Positions 1-7,396 of a DNA stretch of 64,000 nucleotides are shown piece by piece. The notes beneath the pieces are model-generated. The model was given only the letters and a program-made list of their open reading frames with translations, had not been told where the DNA came from and ran no database searches. This stretch comes from Segatella copri (GTDB lineage Bacteria; Bacteroidota; Bacteroidia; Bacteroidales; Bacteroidaceae). The position numbers were made by a program, and so were the translations under genes. Every line of letters starts with the position of its first letter. Position 1 is the stretch's first letter. The stretch covers positions 620,001 through 684,000 of the forward strand of contig NZ_CATKVU010000006.1 of the NCBI RefSeq assembly GCF_949820605.1, read 5' to 3'.

Positions 1-188
1 GCGAGCAGCGTGGTGTTGTCGTCGAGCTGCAGATAGCAGGCATCGCCACTCTTCTTCACGGTTACCAGTGCGTTAGGGAAAACGCGGTCCCAGTCGGTAT
101 CGTTATCGTTATCGCACGACTGGAATGTGAGGCCCGACAGGAGCATCATCGCTGCCAGCCCAATCTTCTTGAAATCAATTTTTCTCAT
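1..188 (-). CDS. NigD-like lipoprotein, N-terminal part (truncated by window edge)
   Basis: Only the first 62 codons lie in the window; the rest runs off the left edge. The start is the ATG at 188-186. The protein begins with a basic, then hydrophobic signal segment ending in a lipobox-like LTFQSC, so Cys24 is probably lipidated and the protein exported. Next comes a D/N-rich stretch (DNDNDTDWD) and then VTVKKSGDACYLQLDDNTTLL. That layout (lipobox, acidic linker, short beta-rich 'LxLDDxTxL' motif) matches the N-terminus of Bacteroidota NigD-like proteins, whose function is poorly known. The family call is from pattern memory and half the protein is unseen. The neighbouring outer-membrane barrel gene is on the same strand upstream. 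Confidence 0.6.
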   Translation of the reverse strand, partial: MRKIDFKKIGLAAMMLLSGLTFQSCDNDNDTDWDRVFPNALVTVKKSGDACYLQLDDNTTLL

Positions 189-294
189 ATATAATGTTCC
201 TTTCTTTTTTTAAATTTTCTTCTTTCTGATAATAAAATGAGAAAGGAACAGAAATCTTGCTTCTGATTTAGAAAAAGATTGTTAAAAGCTCAAG

Positions 295-2064
295 TTAAAA
301 ATAATACGTGCAGCCGATGGTGGCAGCGCGATTGCCGAAGTGCTGGCTCGCCATATCGTGGAAGCGGCCTTCGAGCGTCCAGTGCTTGCCCAGATTCTTG
401 TATACCCCTACTTCGGCATAGAGATTAGCCGGGGTGTAGGCTTCGCTGCGGCGGCGGGTACACCAGATGAGGTTACCCGTAAAGCGCCAGCCATCGGCCA
501 TTGTGAGCTGCGGTGCCAACTTGAACACGGCAAAATGATTATACTCTGCATTGCGCTGCTGAGCCTCCTCTGAAGGGATTTCGCTGCGCTGCCAGAAGTA
601 GTTGACTCCGGCTGTGAGGCGAAGGATGCCCTGATGCCAGAAGGCGGTGGAGCCGATGCCGAGCGTATTGTCGTGGATGGCACTGAGCAGGTGCTGGTGG
701 ATGTTCTTCACCGAGGTGCTGAGCACGAAGGCAGGGCGGCTGTAGGTATGCTTGAGCTCTACCACATTCGCCATGCTGTTGCCGATATCGGCGGTATAAA
801 CCGGCTGCCAGGTGCCCTCCATATCGCCCGCGGTTACGAAATCGCCAAACTCGGGATTGAAGATGCGGCGGCAGTAGGTGGCCTGCAGGGTATGACCCGG
901 CGTGAAGCGGTAATAGGCGCTCGCCGAGTAGATATGGTTGCGCGTGGTATGCTTCCAGTGCTCTTCCGGCGCAATCTGCTTAGGACGGAAGTTGATGATG
1001 CGGAAGCGGTCGCCTGCCATGAATCCCCACTTGCCGATGTTGTAATCCAGCTGGGCGTAGAAATCCTGGTAGTTGGAATGGTTGATGTAATCGGCGATGC
1101 AGTTCTTCTCGATGGAGAGACCGCCCTCGAAACCTGCCGTAATCCAGAGATCAGGGGTGATGACCGGAGTGGCGTATTCTACCACCATGAAGGGGTAGGT
1201 GGAGTGGTTCTGGTAGGGCGCAGTCTGGTTTTCTTCCAGCGTACGGCCGTTGTCGCTGATATGCTCGGCACCGAGGGTAAAGAGGATGCTGGAGCCGTTG
1301 TCGGCGAGCGTGTGGGTATAGTCGGCCTGCAGATGATAGGCACGCACGTAATCGGCCGGGGTGTGGGTGAAATGGTTGCGGGTATAGGTCTGCATCGCAT
1401 CTATTTCGAGCACATCCTTTGCGGTAGGCGTCCAGAGCAGATTGAGCTTGGCACCCTCGTGGGAGTAGTGGTTCACGGTGGTGCCTGAGATGCCCTGGTA
1501 GGCGTCCTTATCGCTGCTGGAGTTGCGCTGGAAGTTGCCTTCTACATGACTGAGCACGCGGAGTTTATCCTGTTGGCTTATGACGCTGACGATGCCTTTT
1601 GCGCCACCGTAGGTATCACCGAAGATTCCCCATCTGCCGGTGGTTCCGTTCTCCTTCTTGCGCAGTGTGATGTCGATGACTTTCTTCAGACTGCTGCATC
1701 CCTTCATCACTTCGGCGTTCTGGCACACCTTGATGGTTTCTATCTCCCGAGCCTTGAAATGGTGGAGGAAGGTGGCGTAATCGAGTCCGTATTCCTGGTT
1801 GTCGATACGGATGACGAACTTGCCGTAGAGGTTGGCGAATGGATCTCCGCCGATGATGTTGTTGCCGTCGAATGAGATGACTTCCGGGCACATCATGAGC
1901 ACATCGAGGAGTGATTCTTCGCCTGTGAGTTCCATTTCTGGAATATGCATGATGTATCTGTCGCCGATATGTTCTATCGGGGCGGCCTGTGTCTGGCAAG
2001 TAGTGCTGGCCATCGCGAGTGCGATGATGAGCAGGCTTTTCTTCGTACTGTTGTTTATCTTCAT
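295..2064 (-). CDS. TonB-dependent-receptor-like outer-membrane beta-barrel protein
   Basis: 589 aa with an N-terminal signal peptide (about 1-28, hydrophobic LLIIALAMA then QAAP). Residues about 38-140 look like a short TonB plug: LLDVLMMCPEVISFDGNNIIGG, then a segment with conserved VIRIDNQEYG and ending in VIDITLRKK. The rest is long alternating polar/hydrophobic strands rich in aromatic residues, ending in ...GCTYYF with a C-terminal Phe, as in outer-membrane barrels. At 589 aa it is shorter than classic TonB receptors (700-1100 aa) and no carboxypeptidase-like N-terminal domain is visible, so it fits the shorter Bacteroidota 'outer membrane beta-barrel' class. Substrate is unknown. A minus-strand TATCTTTG box at 2126-2119 lies upstream. 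It may be co-expressed with the downstream NigD-like lipoprotein. Confidence 0.7.
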   Translation of the reverse strand: MKINNSTKKSLLIIALAMASTTCQTQAAPIEHIGDRYIMHIPEMELTGEESLLDVLMMCPEVISFDGNNIIGGDPFANLYGKFVIRIDNQEYGLDYATFLHHFKAREIETIKVCQNAEVMKGCSSLKKVIDITLRKKENGTTGRWGIFGDTYGGAKGIVSVISQQDKLRVLSHVEGNFQRNSSSDKDAYQGISGTTVNHYSHEGAKLNLLWTPTAKDVLEIDAMQTYTRNHFTHTPADYVRAYHLQADYTHTLADNGSSILFTLGAEHISDNGRTLEENQTAPYQNHSTYPFMVVEYATPVITPDLWITAGFEGGLSIEKNCIADYINHSNYQDFYAQLDYNIGKWGFMAGDRFRIINFRPKQIAPEEHWKHTTRNHIYSASAYYRFTPGHTLQATYCRRIFNPEFGDFVTAGDMEGTWQPVYTADIGNSMANVVELKHTYSRPAFVLSTSVKNIHQHLLSAIHDNTLGIGSTAFWHQGILRLTAGVNYFWQRSEIPSEEAQQRNAEYNHFAVFKLAPQLTMADGWRFTGNLIWCTRRRSEAYTPANLYAEVGVYKNLGKHWTLEGRFHDMASQHFGNRAATIGCTYYF

Positions 2065-2118
2065 TTTTTCTAATTTATATTATTGGTAAAAAGGATTTCT
2101 TCGTGCCAAATTTATTTG

Positions 2119-2126
2119 CAAAGATA
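2119..2126 (-). promoter_or_regulatory. Putative -7 box for the outer-membrane barrel gene
   Basis: TATCTTTG on the minus strand, matching the Bacteroidota -7 consensus TAnnTTTG, about 55 bp upstream of the ATG at 2064. No clear -33 TTTG is seen at the expected spacing. Confidence 0.5.
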
Positions 2127-2239
2127 AGCAAAAAACGGGGAATAACGAAAAAATGGAGATTTATTTATCGTTCAATGCGTAAAAAAGGTGTCATTGCAGT
2201 AAGATACGCAAGTACGCCAGGCATTTCACCCTTCCTGCA

Positions 2240-3148
2240 TTACGAAAAGAGGAGGGTGATGAGCGGGATGGTGATGATGCTGCCAACCGTGGTGATGAAC
2301 GTCATCTCGGTGATGAGCGAAGGATTGCGGCCGTATTTCAGACAGAACATCGTGCCGAAACTCGCTACGGGCATCGCAATGACAACCGTATTGATGTCGT
2401 TGACCTGATTGCTTACACCACATACCTTGAACAGAAAATAAATGCTCAGAGGTACTACCACAAGACGCAAGAACGAGGAGAGGTATACCTTAGTACTGCC
2501 GATAATCTCCTTCACCGGCAACTTAGCCATCGAGGAACCGATAATCATCAGGGCTGCCGGAACCGTTATGTTGCCCACCATCGTTACCGGACGCGCAATG
2601 ATATCAGGTGTATGAACCCCGAAAGCTACCAGGAGGGCGGCAACGAAGGCACCAAGAAGAGCCGGAGAAAACAGCACCTTAGGATTGAACTGCTTGACGC
2701 TGTACTCGCCCTTGATGAGCATGACACCTGCCGTAAAAATAAAAAAGGTGTTCGGCATGTTGAGCAGCGCGGCATAAAAAATGGCCTTCGGACCGAATAT
2801 GCTTGAAACAATAGGGTAGCCGATGAAACCTACGTTGGCAAACATCAGCGCAAAACCTATCATGCCCTGGTCATCATGATTGCGCGTGATGAGACGCGGC
2901 ACCCAGAAACCGAATACCAGCAAAAGGATGTAGGTAAGGAAACCTACGCCCAGGAGGGGAAGGATGAGCGTGCGGTCGGGCAGCTCATCGCCCATTACTG
3001 ACGAGAGTACCAGCAGAGGACAGGTGATATCTACCACCATGCTGGATAGCTTCTTGTCAAACTTGTCGCCCATATATCCCAACTTGCAGGCGACGTAACC
3101 TAAAATCACGATGATGAAAAGTATCACCATCACTTCCAAATTTTCCAT
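2240..3148 (-). CDS. AEC-family (auxin efflux carrier-like) transporter
   Basis: 302 aa, almost wholly hydrophobic with about ten predicted membrane spans (for example VMVILFIIVILGYVACKLGY, LLGVGFLTYILLLVFGFWV, MIGFALMFANVGFIGYP). The conserved 'GFALMFANVGFIGYPIV' and the C-terminal 'AMPVASFGTMFCLKYGRNPSL' segments are typical of the bacterial AEC family, which exports organic anions or related metabolites across the inner membrane. The gene follows aguA-aguB on the same strand with a 79 bp gap. It could move a product of that pathway, but this is only context; substrates of AEC proteins vary widely. A TATACC/AT-rich short element sits just upstream of the ATG (3163-3183). Confidence 0.85.
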   Translation of the reverse strand: MENLEVMVILFIIVILGYVACKLGYMGDKFDKKLSSMVVDITCPLLVLSSVMGDELPDRTLILPLLGVGFLTYILLLVFGFWVPRLITRNHDDQGMIGFALMFANVGFIGYPIVSSIFGPKAIFYAALLNMPNTFFIFTAGVMLIKGEYSVKQFNPKVLFSPALLGAFVAALLVAFGVHTPDIIARPVTMVGNITVPAALMIIGSSMAKLPVKEIIGSTKVYLSSFLRLVVVPLSIYFLFKVCGVSNQVNDINTVVIAMPVASFGTMFCLKYGRNPSLITEMTFITTVGSIITIPLITLLFS

Positions 3149-3162
3149 TTATCCTGAAAATC

Positions 3163-3183
3163 TATACCTTATATATATATGTA
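3163..3183 (-). repeat. TATATATAAGGTATA-type short intergenic element (copy 1)
   Basis: The minus strand reads a TA run followed by AAGGTATAGA, 15 bp upstream of the AEC transporter start. It is one of about seven related intergenic elements in this window. Confidence 0.6.
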
Positions 3184-3219
3184 TGCCGGAATCCCGATAT
3201 TCTCTCAGAATTTCCGGCA
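3184..3219 (-). terminator. Hairpin between aguB and the AEC gene
   Basis: An inverted repeat with arms GCCGGAA and TTCCGGC encloses a smaller ATTCT/AGAAT stem, just after the aguB stop codon. There is no U-run after the stem on the minus strand, so it may be a weak terminator or a transcript-stability structure. Confidence 0.4.
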
Positions 3220-3227
3220 AAAATGGG

Positions 3228-4103
3228 TTAATCGATAAATCGCTTGGTGATATCCCCGTAGTTCTCGATGCGGCGGTCGCGGAGGAATGGCCACCAGCGG
3301 CGCACATTCTCGCTGTGCTTCAGGTCGATATCTACCACCAGGCTCTCTTCTTCCTGATCGCTGGCACGGTAGTGGAGCTCGCCCTGAGGACCGGCTACGA
3401 AACTGCTGCCCCAGAACTGGATGCCCTCGGTCTGACCGCTAGGATCAGGCTCGAAACCTACGCGGTTTACGGCGATGACCGGCAATCCGTTGGCTACGGC
3501 ATGGCCCCGCATCACGGTAGTCCACGCCTCGCGCTGGCGCTGCTGCTCCTCCTCGGTATCATAGGTAGCGTAGCCGATGGCGGTAGGATAGATGAGCATT
3601 TCGGCTCCCTGCAGCGCCATCAGACGGGCTGCTTCGGGATACCACTGGTCCCAGCAAACCAGCACGCCGAGCTTGCCAACAGAGGTCTGGATAGGGTGGA
3701 AACCGAGGTCGCCCGGAGTGAAATAGAACTTCTCGTAGTAGGCAGGATCGTCGGGGATGTGCATCTTGCGGTATTTTCCGGCTATGCTTCCATCCTTCTC
3801 CATCACTACCGCCGTATTGTGGTAGAGACCCGGAGCGCGGCGCTCGAAGAGGGAGGTGACGATGACGACGCCGAGATCCTTGGCAAGCTTGCCGTAGAAA
3901 TCGGTCGAAGGACCCGGAATAGGCTCTGCCAGGTCGAAGAGGTCAACATCCTCTACCTGACAGAAATAGAGGGAGTTATGAAGCTCCTGAAGCACGATGA
4001 GTTCTGCGCCGCGATGGGCGAGGTCGATGATGCCTTCTGCCAGGCGCTGCTTGTTGTTGGCGATATCTGCCGTATTATGAAGTTGTAATAAACCGACGTT
4101 CAT
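3228..4103 (-). CDS. aguB: N-carbamoylputrescine amidase
   Basis: 291 aa, single nitrilase-superfamily (carbon-nitrogen hydrolase) domain. The Glu-Lys-Cys triad is visible: E40 in LQELH, K113 in KYRKMHIPDD and C150 in VLVCWDQWYPEAARL. The YRKMHIPDDP and CWDQWYPEAAR signatures are characteristic of AguB, which hydrolyses N-carbamoylputrescine to putrescine, CO2 and ammonia in the cytoplasm. The gene directly follows aguA (agmatine deiminase) on the same strand with a 29 bp spacer, so the two steps from agmatine to putrescine are co-encoded. Length matches the family. No arginine decarboxylase is present in the window, so agmatine must come from elsewhere. Confidence 0.93.
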   Translation of the reverse strand: MNVGLLQLHNTADIANNKQRLAEGIIDLAHRGAELIVLQELHNSLYFCQVEDVDLFDLAEPIPGPSTDFYGKLAKDLGVVIVTSLFERRAPGLYHNTAVVMEKDGSIAGKYRKMHIPDDPAYYEKFYFTPGDLGFHPIQTSVGKLGVLVCWDQWYPEAARLMALQGAEMLIYPTAIGYATYDTEEEQQRQREAWTTVMRGHAVANGLPVIAVNRVGFEPDPSGQTEGIQFWGSSFVAGPQGELHYRASDQEEESLVVDIDLKHSENVRRWWPFLRDRRIENYGDITKRFID

Positions 4104-4104
4104 T

Positions 4105-4146
4105 TTTTACTTTTAATGTTAAATTTTTAATGTTAAATGTGGAATG
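4105..4146 (-). repeat. AACATT word repeats spanning the aguA stop codon and spacer
   Basis: The minus strand carries repeated TTTAACATTAAAA and CAACATTCCACATT words. They run from the last aguA codons (encoding STFHI) through the stop codon into the 29 bp aguA-aguB spacer. The same AACATT word family recurs at 6345-6373. Confidence 0.65.
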
Positions 4147-5257
4147 TTGAGTCTCTGAGGGCGCCTTCGGGCAACTGCATGGTGATGCAGTGGATGCTGC
4201 CGTGCTGGCGGATAATGGTCTGCGAATCTACGCCGATGATTTCGCGGTCGGGGAAGGCGAGCTGAATCTGCTTGCGTGCCTCCTCGTCCTTTTCCGGCTG
4301 ATTATAGGTTGGATAAATCACAGCCTTGTTCAGTATCAGGAAGTTGGCATAGGTGGCAGGCAGGCGGTCGCCCTCGCTCTCCGGGTTGGTGGTGAGGCAG
4401 TCGCCCTCATCATAGATAGGGTCGGGCATCGGCAGTTTGAGCAAGCGGTAAGGATATCCCTCCCAAGTAAAGAGGCCCTTGAGCTGCTTCTCCAGCGCCT
4501 GGAAGTCTTCATACTGCTCATCTTCCGGATTATCGCAGCCTACATATAATAAGGTGTCGTGCGGAGCCACTCTCACGATGGTGTCGATGTGGCCGTCGGT
4601 ATCATCGCCTATCAGATTGCCGTGATCCAGCCAGACGACTCTCTTGAGCTGGAAGAAAGTCTGCAGCAGATGGTCGATGCTGTCGCGGTCGAGCGGCTGG
4701 TTGCGGTGAGGCGCCAGCAGGCACTGTGAGGTAGTGAAGAGTGTACCCTTTCCGTCACTCTCGATGCTGCCTCCTTCGAGCACGAAGCCCTGGTGGTTCT
4801 CTATATTGGCATTGAAGGCTGCCTGATAGTATAGTTGCAGGGTGATAGCATTATCCTTCTCCCATCTGAACTTTTCGCCCCAGCCGTTGAACTTGAAGTC
4901 GAGTATGCGGTAAGGCACCATCCAGGTGTTCTGCTTTTTGCGCAGCACCATGGTGAAGGGGCCGTGGTCGCGCACCCAGGTATCATTGCTTTCTACCTCG
5001 TAGAGCAGCACGCGGCTCATCTGTTCGGCAGAGAGCTTTTTCTTGAGCTGGTATCGGGTGGCAGGCACATCGGGTGTAGCTACAAGCAGCTGCTCGTAGC
5101 GCGTGATGATATCTGCCAGTTCGAGATAAGTATCTGTAATTTCTGGCAGATACGGCTTCCAGTCGGTGCCGGCATGTGGCCAGGTGAGCATGATGGCGCT
5201 CTGTGGCTCCCATTCGGCAGGGAGTGCGAAATCGCAGGGTAATGTAGATTGATGCAT
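4133..5257 (-). CDS. aguA: Agmatine deiminase
   Basis: 374 aa, peptidylarginine-deiminase-like (agmatine deiminase) fold, usual length for the family. Visible hallmarks are the N-terminal PAEWEPQSAIMLTWPH, the WVRDHGP motif, the EGGSIESDGKGT segment, DGHIDTIVR and the C-terminal active-site Cys357 in HGSIHCITMQLPEG. It converts agmatine to N-carbamoylputrescine and ammonia, and is followed by aguB for the next step. The last codons fall inside an AACATT word-repeat tract, so the C-terminal tail may vary between strains. A minus-strand TAATTTTG box at 5376-5369 is a candidate promoter. Confidence 0.93.
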   Translation of the reverse strand: MHQSTLPCDFALPAEWEPQSAIMLTWPHAGTDWKPYLPEITDTYLELADIITRYEQLLVATPDVPATRYQLKKKLSAEQMSRVLLYEVESNDTWVRDHGPFTMVLRKKQNTWMVPYRILDFKFNGWGEKFRWEKDNAITLQLYYQAAFNANIENHQGFVLEGGSIESDGKGTLFTTSQCLLAPHRNQPLDRDSIDHLLQTFFQLKRVVWLDHGNLIGDDTDGHIDTIVRVAPHDTLLYVGCDNPEDEQYEDFQALEKQLKGLFTWEGYPYRLLKLPMPDPIYDEGDCLTTNPESEGDRLPATYANFLILNKAVIYPTYNQPEKDEEARKQIQLAFPDREIIGVDSQTIIRQHGSIHCITMQLPEGALRDSTFHI

Positions 5258-5368
5258 AAGCTATACTATTTTATGATACGATGTTCTAAACCAATTTATT
5301 ATACTCTGTTCTTCATCGGGAACCTTTCCTTGGGGACGGCTCCGTTCTGCTTTTATGAAGTATGCTTG

Positions 5369-5376
5369 CAAAATTA
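5369..5376 (-). promoter_or_regulatory. Putative -7 box for aguA
   Basis: TAATTTTG on the minus strand fits TAnnTTTG, about 110 bp upstream of the aguA ATG. No convincing -33 element was seen. Confidence 0.4.
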
Positions 5377-5492
5377 ATAAAAAATCTACAACTATCGGCT
5401 GTTTTTGTGAAATATTTTGCGCAAAAGCGAAACTTTGTATTAAAAAAGTTTAAACGGAGGGCTGTATGGAGATAAAATCGGGGAAAAATGAG

Positions 5493-5500
5493 TAACTTTG
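5493..5500 (+). promoter_or_regulatory. -7 box of the NIF3-family gene
   Basis: TAACTTTG matches TAnnTTTG and is followed by GCAGTC, a context shared with several promoters here. It ends 19 bp before the TTG start and 31 bp before the GTG start, implying a very short leader. Confidence 0.65.
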
Positions 5501-5519
5501 CAGTCTAAAAAAATAAATA

Positions 5520-6323
5520 TTGAATAGGAGCGTGAAAATTAAACAGGTAGTTGATGCCCTTGAACATTACGCGCCTCTGCCCTTGCAGGAAGGATATGAT
5601 AATGCCGGCCTGCAAGTTGGATTGACAGAGGCGGTAGAAATGTCAGGGGCATTGTTGTGTCTTGACGTTACTGAAGCCGTGGTTGAAGAGGCCATCCAGA
5701 AGGGATGTAACCTCATCGTGAGCCATCATCCGCTGATATTCCGCAAACTGGCGAGAATTTCGGACGAGAACTACGTGCAGCGTACCGTGCGCAAGGCGAT
5801 TAAGAATGATATTACCATCGTGGCGATGCATACCAACATGGATGCGGCTGCGGGCGGCGTGAACTTCAAGATTGCCGAGAAACTGGGACTGCGAAACGTG
5901 CAGTTCTTTGCAGGCGAGAAGGAAGTGGACGGCGTGAAGGGCGGCGAGGGCGTCATCGGAGAGGTGGCTGAGGACCTGGCAGCCGACGACTTGGTGCTGA
6001 TGCTCAAGGAGCGGTTTGGCGTGGAGTGCGTGCAGTGCAACCAGTTGCTTCGACGTCCTATCAGGAAGGTGGCACTCTGCGGTGGAGCAGGTGCTTTCTT
6101 GCTCGACGCAGCCATCAAGGCAGGTGCCGATGCCTTCATCACGGGCGAGATGAGCTATCACGAGTATTTCGGCCACGAGCAGGAGATTCAGATCTGCGTC
6201 ATCGGCCACTATCAGAGTGAGCAGTTTACGGGCGAAATCTTCCGCAGCATCATCCTGGAGAATTTCCCTGATGCCAAATGCTGCATCTCGGAGATAAATA
6301 CGAATCCGATATTGTATTTATAG
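5520..6323 (+). CDS. NIF3/DUF34-family dinuclear metal protein
   Basis: 267 aa from TTG at 5520; GTG at 5532 (VKIKQVVDALE...) is an equally plausible start and fits family N-termini better. There is no ATG start before the conserved region. Family motifs are DNAGLQVG near residue 27, SHHPLIFRK with metal-ligand histidines, MHTNMDAAAGGVN, GGAGAFLLDAAIKAGADAFITGEMSYHE and GHYQSEQ near the C-terminus. Proteins of this family form toroidal hexamers with a dinuclear metal site; biochemical function is unsettled ('GTP cyclohydrolase 1 type 2' is a legacy name). No PII-like insert is visible. It is followed at 66 bp by the zinc-ribbon gene, a common pairing in bacteria. Confidence 0.88.
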   Translation: MNRSVKIKQVVDALEHYAPLPLQEGYDNAGLQVGLTEAVEMSGALLCLDVTEAVVEEAIQKGCNLIVSHHPLIFRKLARISDENYVQRTVRKAIKNDITIVAMHTNMDAAAGGVNFKIAEKLGLRNVQFFAGEKEVDGVKGGEGVIGEVAEDLAADDLVLMLKERFGVECVQCNQLLRRPIRKVALCGGAGAFLLDAAIKAGADAFITGEMSYHEYFGHEQEIQICVIGHYQSEQFTGEIFRSIILENFPDAKCCISEINTNPILYL

Positions 6324-6344
6324 GTTGGAAGGGCGCAAGCCTCA

Positions 6345-6373
6345 TTCAACATTCAACATTTAACATTCAACAT
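6345..6373 (+). repeat. CATTCAACATT word repeat between NIF3 and zinc-ribbon genes
   Basis: Four successive copies of a (T)CAACATT / TTAACATT word lie about 20 bp after the NIF3 stop codon. This is the same word family as the aguA-aguB spacer. Confidence 0.7.
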
Positions 6374-6389
6374 TAAAAAAAATAAAGTT

Positions 6390-7217
6390 ATGGCAAAGAA
6401 AGATCCTACAGATTTGACAGTGGAAGAGAAGTTGAAGGCTCTCTATCAGCTTCAGACCACCTTGTCTGCAATTGATGAAAAGCGTGCGTTGAGAGGTGAG
6501 TTGCCTCTCGAAGTTCAGGATTTGGAAGACGATATTGCTGGTCTTACCACCCGTATCGAGAAAATCCAGACCGATATTGAGCAGTTTGACCGCGCCATCG
6601 ATCAGAAGCAGCACGAGATTGAGGAGGCTCAGGCTAGCGTGGAGCGTTATAAGAAGCAGCTCGAAATGGTTAGCAACAACCGCGAGTATGATACTTTGAG
6701 CAAGGAAATCGAGTTCCAGGAGCTGGAAATCGAACTTTGCAGCAAGAAGATCCGCGAGGCGCAGCAGACAATCAACGAGCGCCTGTACGACCTTCACAAG
6801 GCTGAGGACCAGAAGGCAGACCGCGAGAAGGGCTTGGTAATGAAGCGTTCTGAGCTTGAGTCTATCATGGCTGAAACCCGTGAGGAAGAGGAGAATTTGA
6901 AGGAGAAGGCATTCGAGCTCGAGAAGAAGATTGAGCCACGTTTGCTCCAGAGCTTCAAGCGCATCCGTAATGGTGCCCGCAATGGTTTGGGTATCGTTTA
7001 CGTGCAGCGTGATGCATGTGGCGGTTGCTTCAACAAGATTCCACCTCAGCGCCAGCTCGATATCAAGATGCACAAGAAGATTATCCCTTGTGAGTATTGT
7101 GGCCGTATCCTCATCGACCCAGAATTGGCTGGTGTTAAGATTGAGTCTCCTAAGACTGAGGAGAAGCCAAAGCGCAAGCGCGCTATCCGCAGAAGAAAGA
7201 CTGAGGATGAGGATTAA
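6390..7217 (+). CDS. Coiled-coil C4 zinc-ribbon protein (DUF164/CT398-like)
   Basis: 275 aa. Residues about 10-190 are a long charged coiled coil with heptad patterns (EKIQTDIEQFDRAIDQKQHEIEEAQASVERYKKQLEMV is one example region, including the family motif NNREYDTLSKEIE). The C-terminal part has a C4 zinc ribbon with C210/C213 in CGGC and C234/C237 in CEYC, then a basic tail (KPKRKRAIRRRK). This matches the bacterial zf-RING_7/DUF164 family, of uncertain function, often next to NIF3 genes. The tail suggests nucleic-acid contact, which is inference. The start ATG follows an A-rich stretch typical of Bacteroidota. The IS1182-like element begins 12 bp after the stop codon. Confidence 0.85.
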   Translation: MAKKDPTDLTVEEKLKALYQLQTTLSAIDEKRALRGELPLEVQDLEDDIAGLTTRIEKIQTDIEQFDRAIDQKQHEIEEAQASVERYKKQLEMVSNNREYDTLSKEIEFQELEIELCSKKIREAQQTINERLYDLHKAEDQKADREKGLVMKRSELESIMAETREEEENLKEKAFELEKKIEPRLLQSFKRIRNGARNGLGIVYVQRDACGGCFNKIPPQRQLDIKMHKKIIPCEYCGRILIDPELAGVKIESPKTEEKPKRKRAIRRRKTEDED

Positions 7218-7347
7218 AAGATACAATGAAGAGGGTGTGTCATAAGTCTGTGACGCACCCCTTTTTATTTTTTGCCTTTTCACAGATACGAAATCTTTAA
7301 AAAACATTTTTATTTACAACAAAGCCCAAACTTTCACAAGCTCGGGC

Positions 7348-7378
7348 TTTGCCTTTCCGCAAAAGATTTGTATTTTTG
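7348..7378 (+). promoter_or_regulatory. Transposase promoter
   Basis: TTTG at 7348-7351 and TATTTTTG at 7371-7378 with a 19 bp spacer match the Bacteroidota promoter. Its position downstream of an in-frame upstream ATG (7349) shows that translation starts at 7397 instead. Confidence 0.7.
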
Positions 7379-7396
7379 CAGAAAACTTCTTTAAGT

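Noticed and set aside
634..1488. Long open frame (284 codons) on the plus strand opposite the outer-membrane barrel gene
   Set aside because: Its product is low in family-like motifs and mirrors the GC-rich codon pattern of the minus-strand gene, whose signal peptide, plug and C-terminal Phe are clear.
6360..7307. 315-codon minus-strand frame opposite the zinc-ribbon gene
   Set aside because: Leu-rich antisense shadow of a coiled-coil gene; the plus-strand protein has a complete zinc ribbon and family motifs.
7349..7396. Upstream ATG start for the transposase
   Set aside because: It lies before the -7 box at 7371-7378, so it would not be in the mRNA; ATG at 7397 matches family N-termini.
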